DNA of 33,583 nucleotides from a candidate division FCPU426 bacterium (GTDB lineage: Bacteria > Oederibacteriota > Muellerivitia > Muellerivitales > Muellerivitaceae), in assembly GCA_030041545.1 (NCBI GenBank), contig JASHNQ010000022.1, forward strand, positions 1-33,583, in the 5' to 3' direction. The notes below the pieces were generated by a model. That model had not been told where the DNA came from. It saw only the letters and a program-made list of their open reading frames with translations, and did not search any database. Of the stretch, positions 25,235-33,583 are shown piece by piece; positions within the stretch are counted from its first letter, which is position 1; each line of letters opens with the position of its first letter. The position numbers and the translations under genes are program-made.

Positions 25235-26336
25235 TTATTCCACCAATTTTGCTTTTAGGGCCGCCTCAATAAACGGGTCCAGGTCCCCATCCATGACATC
25301 GTTGATCTGGGCGGTTTCCACCTCGGTGCGGTGGTCCTTGACCATCTGGTAGGGCTGGAACACGTAGGAACGAATCTGGCTTCCCCACTCGATCTTCTTC
25401 TTGGCCCCGGCCACTTTGGCCATTTCCTCGTCATGCAGGTCCTGGTAATACTGGAAAAGGCGGGCCTTGAGCATTTTCATGGCCTGGTCGCGGTTTTGCA
25501 GCTGGGAACGCTGGGTTTGACAGGCCACGATGATGCCCGTGGGAATGTGGGTCAGGCGGACGGCGGTTTCTACCTTGTTGACGTTCTGGCCGCCCTTTCC
25601 GCCGGACCGGAAGGTGTCCAGCTTGATGTCCTCGGGCCGTATTTCGAACTCCACGTCCTCCACCTCGGGCATGACGTCCACCGAGGAAAAGGAGGTATGG
25701 CGGCGTTTGTTGGCGTCAAAGGGCGAGATGCGCACCAGGCGGTGCACGCCCTTCTCCACCTTGAGAAACCCGTAGGCCCAGGGGCCCTTGACCAAAAGAG
25801 AGACGGATTTGATGCCCGCTTCCTCGGCCGGTTGGTAATCCAGCGTTTCCACTTCATAGCCCTTGGCTTCCATCCAACGCAGGTACATGCGAAGCAGCAT
25901 GGAGGCCCAGTCCTGGCTTTCGGTTCCGCCCGCGCCGGGGTGGATGGAGACGTAGGCGTTGTTGTAGTCGTATTTGCCGGTGAAATTGCGCTTGAGCTCG
26001 AAGTTGCGGAAAGCCAACTCGAACTTCTTGTAACTTTGTTCCATCTCGTGGACGAGACCGGAGTCGTGCTGTTCCCTGGTCAACTCGTGGTAGGTGAGCA
26101 GGTCGTGGTATTGTTTCTCGAAATCCTGTACCAAGGCCAGGGTGTCTTTCAACCGGGCCAGTTGGGAAGTTACTTCCTGTGCGGCTTTCGGATTATCCCA
26201 AAAGTTGGGCTGGGTGGTCTGTTCTTCGAGGCGCTCTATGTCCCGCTTGACTTGAGCGGGGTCAAAGATGATCCCTCACTTCGGTAAACTTCTTGGCCAG
26301 AGACTTGACGTCCAATTCGAACAACGCCAATCCCAT
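25235..26336 (-). CDS. prfB: Peptide chain release factor 2, expressed by programmed +1 frameshift
   Basis: RF2 ends translation at UGA and UAA. The first frame starts at ATG 26336 ([12 protein letters not shown]) with a G-rich site upstream and reads 24 codons to an in-frame TGA at 26262-26264. A +1 shift on CTTTGAC then continues [15 protein letters not shown] through [11 protein letters not shown] to the C-terminus, giving about 366 residues, the usual RF2 length. The stop-codon-recognition tripeptide SPF lies in [12 protein letters not shown], and the catalytic GGQ in [11 protein letters not shown]. An uninterrupted frame covers only 25235-26152 and would lack the N-terminus. The gene autoregulates through RF2 level in the known manner. 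It is divergent from pheT and upstream of the ATPase/DUF4276 pair. Confidence 0.96.
26261..26278 (-). promoter_or_regulatory. RF2 programmed +1 frameshift site
   Basis: The minus strand reads GAGGGATCATCTTTGAC: an internal Shine-Dalgarno-like AGGG, a short spacer, the slippery CTT and the UGA stop followed by C. This is the canonical bacterial prfB arrangement. When RF2 is scarce the ribosome pauses at UGA and slips +1 from CUU to UUU. Confidence 0.93.
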
Positions 26337-26417
26337 CACCGCCCTTTCGGAATAAATTTGGAATGACACTTTATAAGACGAATCGTTGAAAATCACCTAT
26401 AAAATGGCCCCTTTTGA

Positions 26418-26446
26418 TTGACAGCCCTTGAGGCCTCCTCTAAACT
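26418..26446 (+). promoter_or_regulatory. Candidate sigma70 promoter for pheT
   Basis: TTGACA (26418-26423, perfect -35) is followed after exactly 17 bp by TAAACT (26441-26446, four of six matches to TATAAT). Transcription would start near 26453, giving a leader of about 45 bases before pheT. No attenuator or T-box was recognised in so short a leader. Confidence 0.6.
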
Positions 26447-26497
26447 TCTTCGAAATCACCGAGTTTTAAAGCTTTATTCCCAAAAACGGAACGCCTC

Positions 26498-28909
26498 GTG
26501 CTCATTTCCTATAATTGGCTCAAACAATATATCCACCTGACCGACCCGGTTGAAAAAGTCTTGAACCGCCTCACCCACGCGGGCGTTGCGGTGGAAAACA
26601 TCCGTCACTTAGGCCGCGACATCTCCCAAGTGGTGGTGGCCGAACTGCTTTCCGTGGAAAAGCATCCCCAGGCCGACCGCCTTTCACTGACCAAGGTTTC
26701 CAACGGCAAAGAAACCTTCCAGGTCGTCTGCGGGGCCAAAAACATCGCTCCTGGCCAAAAGGTGCCCCTGGCTAAGGTGGGGGCCGTGCTGCCCGGCAAT
26801 TTTGAGATCAAGGCGGCCAAAATCCGGGGAATTGAATCCTTCGGCATGCTTTGTTCGGCCAAGGAACTAGGCCTGGCCGAGGACGCCGAGGGCATCTTCA
26901 TCCTTTCGCCCGATGCACCGGTCGGCACGGATTTCCTGAAGTATATGGGCCTTCCGGACACCCTTTTCGATCTGGAAATCACCCCCAATCGCGCCGACCT
27001 TTTAAGTCATTGGGGAGTGGCCCGGGAATTGGGCGCCCTTTACCACAAACCCCTGCAATATCCCAAACCCAAAAAACTCAAAGAAAGCACACCCCCCATT
27101 TCCAAATTGGCCCGTGTCAAGATTGAAGCCAAGGACCTTTGTCACCTCTACACTTGCCGGGCAATGGAAGGGGTCCGGGTAGGCCCTTCCCCCAAATGGC
27201 TGGCCCAGACGCTGGAAAGGCTGGGCCAAAGGGCCATCAATAACATTGTGGACGTGACCAATTATGTCCTTTTAGAAACCGGCCAACCCCTTCACGCCTT
27301 TGACCTGGGCCAAATCCATGGGGGCCAAATCATTGTCCGCCGTGCGGCCAAGGGCGAAAAAATTCCCCTTTTGGACAATACCGAACGCGAACTCAAGGAA
27401 GACATGATGATCATTGCCGATGCGGACCGTCCCGTGGCCCTTGCGGGCATCATGGGTGGAAGCAATTCCCAAGTCACGGACCAGACCCAAAGCATCCTCC
27501 TGGAATCCGCTCTTTTCCTCCCCGGCAGCGTCCGCAAGACCGCCCGCCAGTTGGCCATTTCCACCGACTCCTCCTACCGCTTTGAGCGCGGCGTGGACCC
27601 GGAAGGGGTCAGAATCGCATTGGAAAGGGCCGCCGCCCTTATCCTGGAAGTCGCGGGCGGACGCCTGGCTAAGGGCGTGGGCTCGGTTTCCACAAAAACT
27701 CTCACCACCCCCAAAGTTTCCTACCGCCCCCAAAGGGCTAATGCCCTTTTAGGCTTGGACCTACAGGCTAAAGCCCAGATTCAAATCCTTAAAAGCCTGG
27801 AATGCCGTGTGAAGGGTACTGACAAATCCAAGACTTGGACGGTCCAATCCCCTTCTTACCGCCTGGATATCACCCGTGAGATCGACTTGATCGAGGAAAT
27901 CGCCCGGATAACAGGTTACGACAAGGTACCGGTGACGCCCCCCAGCATCCCCTCCAACCTTTTCCCCGAAGACACATCGGTGCCTTTTGAAAAGGAAATC
28001 CGCGTGGTGCTCCATCAAGCCGGGTTCTACGAGGCGGTAAACTCTTCCTTCCTGCCGCCCAACTTCGCCCAAAAGCTAAGACTTCCGGAAGGCCACCCGT
28101 TAAGAAACTTCCAGGAATTGGCCAACCCCATCGCGGACGACCAAAAATTGCTCCGTTCCACTTTGTTGCCATCCCTTCTTGCCAATATTCAACTCAACCT
28201 TTCCCACCAGCAGGAAGGAGCGGCTCTTTACGAACTGGACAAGGTTTTCTCGCTTGCCCCCAGTGGCAAAGTTGAGGAAAGAACCCAAGTGGTAGCGGTT
28301 GTGGCGGGCGTGGCCGGTTCCGCCCAATGGTATTCGGCCGAACGAAAGGCGGATTTCTACGATATCAAAGGCCTGGCCCAGGGCCTCATCGGCGCTTGCG
28401 GGCTTACGGACTTTCAATGGCATTTTGGCGGATCCACCGCGCTTTATGACCCGGGCCAAAGTTTCCAGGTAAAAGCCCCCAACGGGCAAATAGGGATGCG
28501 GGGCGGCGCCCTCCACTCCAAGGTCCTGAAGGAATATGACATTACCGTCCCATGCCTGGCCCTGGAAATCGAGCTGGAAGCCCTGCGCCAGGCGCCCCGG
28601 TCCGTCTTAAGCCACCGGACCCTTCCCAAGTTCCCCGCGGCCTGGCGGGACATTGCCCTGGTGGTTCCCGATGGTGTAACATCAGAGCAGGTTTTGGGCA
28701 CTATTGAGGAATGCGGCCAACCGGAGCTCAAAACGGTCCATTTGTTCGACCTTTACCGGGGCCCCAACCTTCCTTCGGGTTTCCGGAGCCTTGCCTACCG
28801 GATGCAGTTCCTCAACGAGGAACGCACCCTGACCGATTCGGAAGTCGCCCAAAAGGTCGCCCGCATCGTGGATGCCCTGAAATCGAGGTACTCTATTGCA
28901 CTCCGGTGA
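26498..28909 (+). CDS. pheT: Phenylalanyl-tRNA synthetase beta subunit
   Basis: PheT is the large subunit of the alpha2-beta2 PheRS. The 803-residue protein shows the full bacterial layout: N-terminal MLISYNWLKQYIHL, a tRNA-binding OB fold (about 40-150, with VVCGAKNIAPGQKVPLAKVG), the B3/B4 editing domain (about 210-370, with NNIVDVTNYVLLETGQPLHA and GIMGGSNSQVT), B5 (about 405-475), a catalytic-like core (ARITGYDKVP) and a C-terminal anticodon-binding FDX-ACB domain (about 710-803, with FPAAWRDIALVVPDG). The start is GTG 26498. The partner pheS is not upstream; prfB is divergent there. The gene is followed by a small coiled-coil gene overlapping its end and by zapA. Confidence 0.97.
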   Translation: MLISYNWLKQYIHLTDPVEKVLNRLTHAGVAVENIRHLGRDISQVVVAELLSVEKHPQADRLSLTKVSNGKETFQVVCGAKNIAPGQKVPLAKVGAVLPGNFEIKAAKIRGIESFGMLCSAKELGLAEDAEGIFILSPDAPVGTDFLKYMGLPDTLFDLEITPNRADLLSHWGVARELGALYHKPLQYPKPKKLKESTPPISKLARVKIEAKDLCHLYTCRAMEGVRVGPSPKWLAQTLERLGQRAINNIVDVTNYVLLETGQPLHAFDLGQIHGGQIIVRRAAKGEKIPLLDNTERELKEDMMIIADADRPVALAGIMGGSNSQVTDQTQSILLESALFLPGSVRKTARQLAISTDSSYRFERGVDPEGVRIALERAAALILEVAGGRLAKGVGSVSTKTLTTPKVSYRPQRANALLGLDLQAKAQIQILKSLECRVKGTDKSKTWTVQSPSYRLDITREIDLIEEIARITGYDKVPVTPPSIPSNLFPEDTSVPFEKEIRVVLHQAGFYEAVNSSFLPPNFAQKLRLPEGHPLRNFQELANPIADDQKLLRSTLLPSLLANIQLNLSHQQEGAALYELDKVFSLAPSGKVEERTQVVAVVAGVAGSAQWYSAERKADFYDIKGLAQGLIGACGLTDFQWHFGGSTALYDPGQSFQVKAPNGQIGMRGGALHSKVLKEYDITVPCLALEIELEALRQAPRSVLSHRTLPKFPAAWRDIALVVPDGVTSEQVLGTIEECGQPELKTVHLFDLYRGPNLPSGFRSLAYRMQFLNEERTLTDSEVAQKVARIVDALKSRYSIALR

Positions 28910-29210
28910 TTTGTTCGGCCAGGGGCCGGGCCCCAAGTTCCAGTGGGAAGACCTGGAACGGCGCATCAACAGCCTTCTCGAGGGCATCGTCAAGCTCCGC
29001 AACGCCAACGCCCAACTCATGAAGGAAAATATCTTCTTGAAAAACCAGGTCAAGGACCTTTCCGCCAATTCCAACGGCTCCAACCCTGTGTCCGAAGATA
29101 CGACTCTCCTCAAAAGACAGTATGAAACCGCCATCCAGGACCTCAAGCAGGTCAAGCAAAACCTCCAGCGCCTGGAAACCCTGGCGCAGGAACTGAAGCT
29201 GGAAGAATGA
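28896..29210 (+). CDS. Small coiled-coil protein, possibly ZapB-like
   Basis: The 104-residue product is mostly one predicted coiled coil: WEDLERRINSLLEGIVKLRN, NAQLMKENIFLKNQVKDL, then a short Ser/Asn break, and LKQVKQNLQRLETLAQELKL. No membrane segment or catalytic motif is seen. The TTG start at 28896 has GAGGT six bases upstream and overlaps the pheT end by 14 bases, so it is translated with pheT. A short coiled-coil gene between pheT and zapA recalls the ZapB/cell-division accessory genes placed there in some bacteria. That role is inferred from context only, since coiled coils align poorly. Confidence 0.75.
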   Translation: MHSGDLFGQGPGPKFQWEDLERRINSLLEGIVKLRNANAQLMKENIFLKNQVKDLSANSNGSNPVSEDTTLLKRQYETAIQDLKQVKQNLQRLETLAQELKLEE

Positions 29211-29216
29211 AAATCG

Positions 29217-29316
29217 GTTCATAGTTCGAAGTGCTAAGTTCGCAGTGAATGTGTGTTTTTGAACCGAAGGTTCAAAAACTTCCAAAACTTCGAACTACGC
29301 ACTTAAAACTTCGAAC
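29217..29316. repeat. Heptad quasi-palindrome with perfect apex hairpin upstream of zapA
   Basis: Left arm: five in-register heptads on the plus strand (GTTCATA, GTTCGAA and others; 29217-29251). Right arm: five on the minus strand (GTTCGAA twice, GTTTTAA and others; 29282-29316). Between them is a perfect 11-bp stem, GTTTTTGAACC with a GAA loop (29255-29279). The element fills the gap between the coiled-coil gene and the zapA ribosome-binding site. Confidence 0.86.
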
Positions 29317-29332
29317 TTTAAAAGGCGTGGAA

Positions 29333-30085
29333 GTGAGCGACAAAAAAGCTGTCACCGTCACCATCTACGGCAACGAATACACCCTCAAGGGCGAGGCCGA
29401 CCCCAACTATATCGCCGAACTGGCTAAGTATGTGGACGGCAAAATGAGCGAGATCGGCAAAAAATCCTCTGCTCCCGCCGCCAAGGTGGCCATCTTGGCC
29501 TCCATGAACATCGCCGACGAATATCACCGCCTGGAAAAAGCCAAGAATGAAAACCTCAAACTGATCGAAACCCTGGAAAAGAACCTATTGGAAATGAAGA
29601 AGTCCTCCGATGGTTCCTTGAAGCATAGCCTGGAGCAAAAGGAACAATTGGACAAGGCCAAAGTCGAAGCCGCGGAAATCAAGAAAAAGCTGGAGGAAGC
29701 CACCAAGTCCTTGGAGCAACACAAAGCCGAAGCCGAGCAGTCCAAGAAAGAATGGGAAAATTCCAAAAAGGTTTCCAGCGGGCACAAAGCCGAATTGGAA
29801 AAATTAAACGAAGAGCTTGAAAAGTTGAAGAACGAATTAACCGCGGAGAAAGCCAAGGCCAAGGAAATACTGATTGAGGAGGAAGATATTCACTCAAAAT
29901 CCTCCCAATTAAACGCCGAGTTATCCAAGACCAAGGATGAAGTGGTGAAGCTTAAGGAGGAACTCGAAAAAGCCCGTCACGCTAAACCCGCCCCAACCTC
30001 CGCATCCGCGTCCATCGCGTCCTTCCTGCCTTCCGACGACAAGCTCGCTTCCCTCTTCAAAAAAATCGACGCCATTCTTGAATAA
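29333..30085 (+). CDS. zapA: ZapA-domain cell division protein with long coiled-coil extension
   Basis: ZapA binds FtsZ and bundles its filaments at midcell. Residues 1-95 or so match ZapA: VTVTIYGNEYTLKGEADPNY, YVDGKMSEIGKKS and KVAILASMNIADEYHRLEKA. Usual ZapA proteins are about 100 residues. This one is 250, with a Lys/Glu-rich coiled coil from about 70 to 220 and a Pro/Ala/Ser linker before a short C-terminal helix (DDKLASLFKKIDAILE). The start is GTG 29333, with AAGG upstream; the longer frame from 29249 is repeat-encoded and rejected. Its place after pheT is conserved in many bacteria, supporting the call. Confidence 0.86.
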   Translation: MSDKKAVTVTIYGNEYTLKGEADPNYIAELAKYVDGKMSEIGKKSSAPAAKVAILASMNIADEYHRLEKAKNENLKLIETLEKNLLEMKKSSDGSLKHSLEQKEQLDKAKVEAAEIKKKLEEATKSLEQHKAEAEQSKKEWENSKKVSSGHKAELEKLNEELEKLKNELTAEKAKAKEILIEEEDIHSKSSQLNAELSKTKDEVVKLKEELEKARHAKPAPTSASASIASFLPSDDKLASLFKKIDAILE

Positions 30086-30100
30086 CATTCCTTTTCCCAA

Positions 30101-30405
30101 ATGATCTCTCGAGAAGTCCTTAAATTTCACTTTGACGCCAAGTCCGTAGGTTTTCGTTTCTGGATTGACGGTGGTTGGGGGGTAGACGCCGTCCTTGGGA
30201 GCAAACTCGCCGACACTCCGATTTGGACATCGCCGTGGAAAAAACGGTTGAGTCTGCCCTAGTATCTCATTTGATGAAAAACGGCTATAAAGAAACGGAA
30301 AAGACAAATGAATGGAACTACGTGATGGCCGATGAAGCCGGACACAGGATTGACTTTCATGTATTTATCTTCAATGAACACCGCAGATTCAGGAGCAGTC
30401 AATAA
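30101..30405 (+). pseudogene. Nucleotidyltransferase (aminoglycoside/lincosamide type) remnant, frameshifted and truncated
   Basis: ATG 30101 opens a frame reading MISREVLKFHFDAKS and FRFWIDGGWGVDAVLG, the typical start of small nucleotidyltransferases of the aminoglycoside/lincosamide type. One base is then missing near 30195-30200. The next frame continues EQTRRHSDLDIAVEKTVES, carrying the metal-binding DLDIA, and runs to a stop at 30403-30405 after FHVFIFNEHRRF. Read through, the product is about 100 residues, whereas relatives are roughly 160-170, so the C-terminus is also gone. It is either a decaying gene or one affected by an assembly error. It lies between convergent zapA and glgP. 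Confidence 0.8.
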
Positions 30406-30419
30406 TCCTCTCCCCATCG

Positions 30420-30454
30420 AAAAAACCCAAGGGCGTTTCCGCGGCCCGCCAGGG
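30420..30454 (-). terminator. Candidate intrinsic terminator of glgP
   Basis: On the minus strand, ten bases after the glgP stop, CCC-T-GGCG pairs with CGCC-CTT-GGG around an 11-base loop and is followed directly by TTTTTT (plus-strand A-run 30420-30425). The stem is short and has an internal bulge, so strength is uncertain. Confidence 0.5.
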
Positions 30455-30463
30455 CAGGGGAGA

Positions 30464-32966
<2,503 letters not shown>

Positions 32967-32980
<14 letters not shown>

Positions 32981-33236
32981 TTTCGTCCTTTACTTCATAG
33001 TCGACGTCAATGACGGAGCCCGGCTTTAAGGAACCACCTTTCGCTTTCCCCAAGGTGGGGGACCCACCAACCCTGCCAGACGGTAAAAACGCCCTTAAAA
33101 CGGAAACGCCCACGGCCAAGGCGGCGACTCCCAAGGCCAGCATTAAGGCAAAGGGAATGAGCGCGAGGGCCGCAAGGGCCAGGACCGGCACCATCCACCG
33201 AGGAAGTTGATAGGAACGCACCTCGAATTTCAACAT
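32967..33236 (-). CDS. Small membrane protein of unknown function
   Basis: The 89-residue product starts MLKFEVRSYQLPRW. It has a hydrophobic stretch from about residue 15 to 50 (VPVLALAALALIPFALML followed by ALGVAALAVGVSVLRAF), enough for one long or two short membrane helices. A polar tail ends SVIDVDYEVKDENEKE. I do not recognise a family. The ATG at 33236 has AGAGG five bases upstream; a longer frame from 33263 lacks such a site. It overlaps the glgP start by 14 bases. Confidence 0.7.
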
Positions 33237-33583
33237 GAAAGCCTCTCTTCCGGCGCGAAGCATTTTCTTACAGTGGCACTAAATTCTCAACCCAATAAGG
33301 GAAGGGGTAGTGCATCAGTTTGATGGGAAAGTCTAAATTCACTCTTACCCCGTCTCTCTTCCCTCGGGAGAGGGGGAAAATCCTCAAAAACCCTCGCCCC
33401 TTGGGGGAGAGGGTAAGGAGATGATAACGAAGACCCCTCCTGGAGGGGGTTAGAATCGAGATTAGCAAAGTCATACGGGAAGAGAGGGAAGGCCGACACC
33501 CTACTGGGGCGACGAAGACCCCGCTTGGTAAGTGGCCTCCCGCGATCAACTTTTTTGGGCCTAAGAGCCCGAATAGATAGTTG
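33237..33583. other. Non-coding stretch at the right end of the window
   Basis: No credible gene is seen. It holds the CCCTCTCCC-type inverted element (33336-33425), a near-perfect CCCCTCC-T-GGAGGGG palindrome (33434-33448), two GACGAAGACCCC-like words (about 33427-33438 and 33510-33522) and a small GGGC hairpin near 33559. Open frames here translate to the low-complexity peptides typical of such repeats. A promoter for the glgP pair should lie just upstream of 33236, but none matched well. Confidence 0.6.
33336..33425. repeat. CCCTCTCCC-type inverted repeat, second copy
   Basis: Left arm about 33341-33373 (around CCCTCGGGAGAGGG) and right arm about 33388-33420 (around CCCCTTGGGGGAGAGGGTA) are imperfect inverted copies separated by an A/T-richer centre with GAAAATC. 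The same arms and a similar centre occur as the inner layer of the element at 2504-2793. This supports one dispersed family in the genome. Confidence 0.7.

Noticed and set aside
26337-26410. prfB promoter on the minus strand
   Set aside because: A TATAAA is present but no acceptable -35 lies 16-18 bp upstream.
2504-29316. CRISPR array as an explanation for the periodic repeats
   Set aside because: The units are 7-8 bp, degenerate and contiguous, arranged as inverted arms, with no spacers of uniform length and no cas genes.
33268-33549. Two overlapping small frames at the right end
   Set aside because: They are encoded by the second CCCTCTCCC element and have no start signal or recognisable family.

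Overview
The window looks like a stretch of chromosome from a diderm (outer-membrane) bacterium with a moderately GC-rich genome. The evidence is a BamA with POTRA repeats, a TamB, and LolD plus LolC/E lipoprotein-export genes. The same strand also carries a McsA-McsB-ClpC arginine-phosphorylation module, which is best known from Firmicutes. That mix suggests a lineage outside the Proteobacteria, but the phylum cannot be fixed from this sequence alone. Nearly all genes are housekeeping genes. No tRNA, rRNA or CRISPR array was seen.

Layout. Left edge (1-93): the first codons of an IS transposase, cut by the window end. 199-5242 (minus): de novo purine genes purB, purS, purQ, purL. 5458-9078 (minus): an Nfu-type Fe-S protein, surE and bamA. 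9277-15096 (minus): a very large tamB with an extra C-terminal fibronectin-III-like tail. 15108-19652 (minus): clpC, mcsB, mcsA. 19761-21813 (minus): lolD and lolC/E. 21817-26336 (minus): lysS, a two-gene AT-richer cassette (DUF4276/TOPRIM-like protein plus a SMC/OLD-like AAA ATPase), and prfB with its programmed +1 frameshift. 26498-30085 (plus): pheT without pheS, a small coiled-coil protein, and a ZapA with a long coiled-coil tail. 30101-30405: a frameshifted, truncated nucleotidyltransferase remnant. 30464-33236 (minus): glycogen phosphorylase preceded by a small membrane protein. 33237-33583: non-coding, with a repeat element.

Two things stand out. First, the AAA ATPase/DUF4276 pair sits between prfB and lysS, which are neighbours in one operon in E. 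coli and elsewhere. It differs from its surroundings in base composition, its two genes overlap, and together they carry the parts of an OLD/PARIS-like ATPase plus TOPRIM system. It is a candidate defence module riding on a housekeeping transcript.

Second, most intergenic gaps of about 80 bp or more are filled by quasi-palindromes whose arms are arrays of degenerate 7-bp or 8-bp words kept in strict register. The left arm reads on the plus strand and the right arm on the minus strand. I found six heptad loci (3884-3932, 5259-5360, 6490-6602, 17581-17783, 19673-19759, 29217-29316) and three octad loci (2513-2787, 3521-3597, 20465-20548). Some enclose a second, unrelated inverted repeat, and the one between purQ and purL has three nested layers. 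I do not recognise this as a described element family.

Start codons were moved from the longest open frame where a ribosome-binding site and family alignment favoured an internal start. Several longest-frame starts lie inside these repeats.
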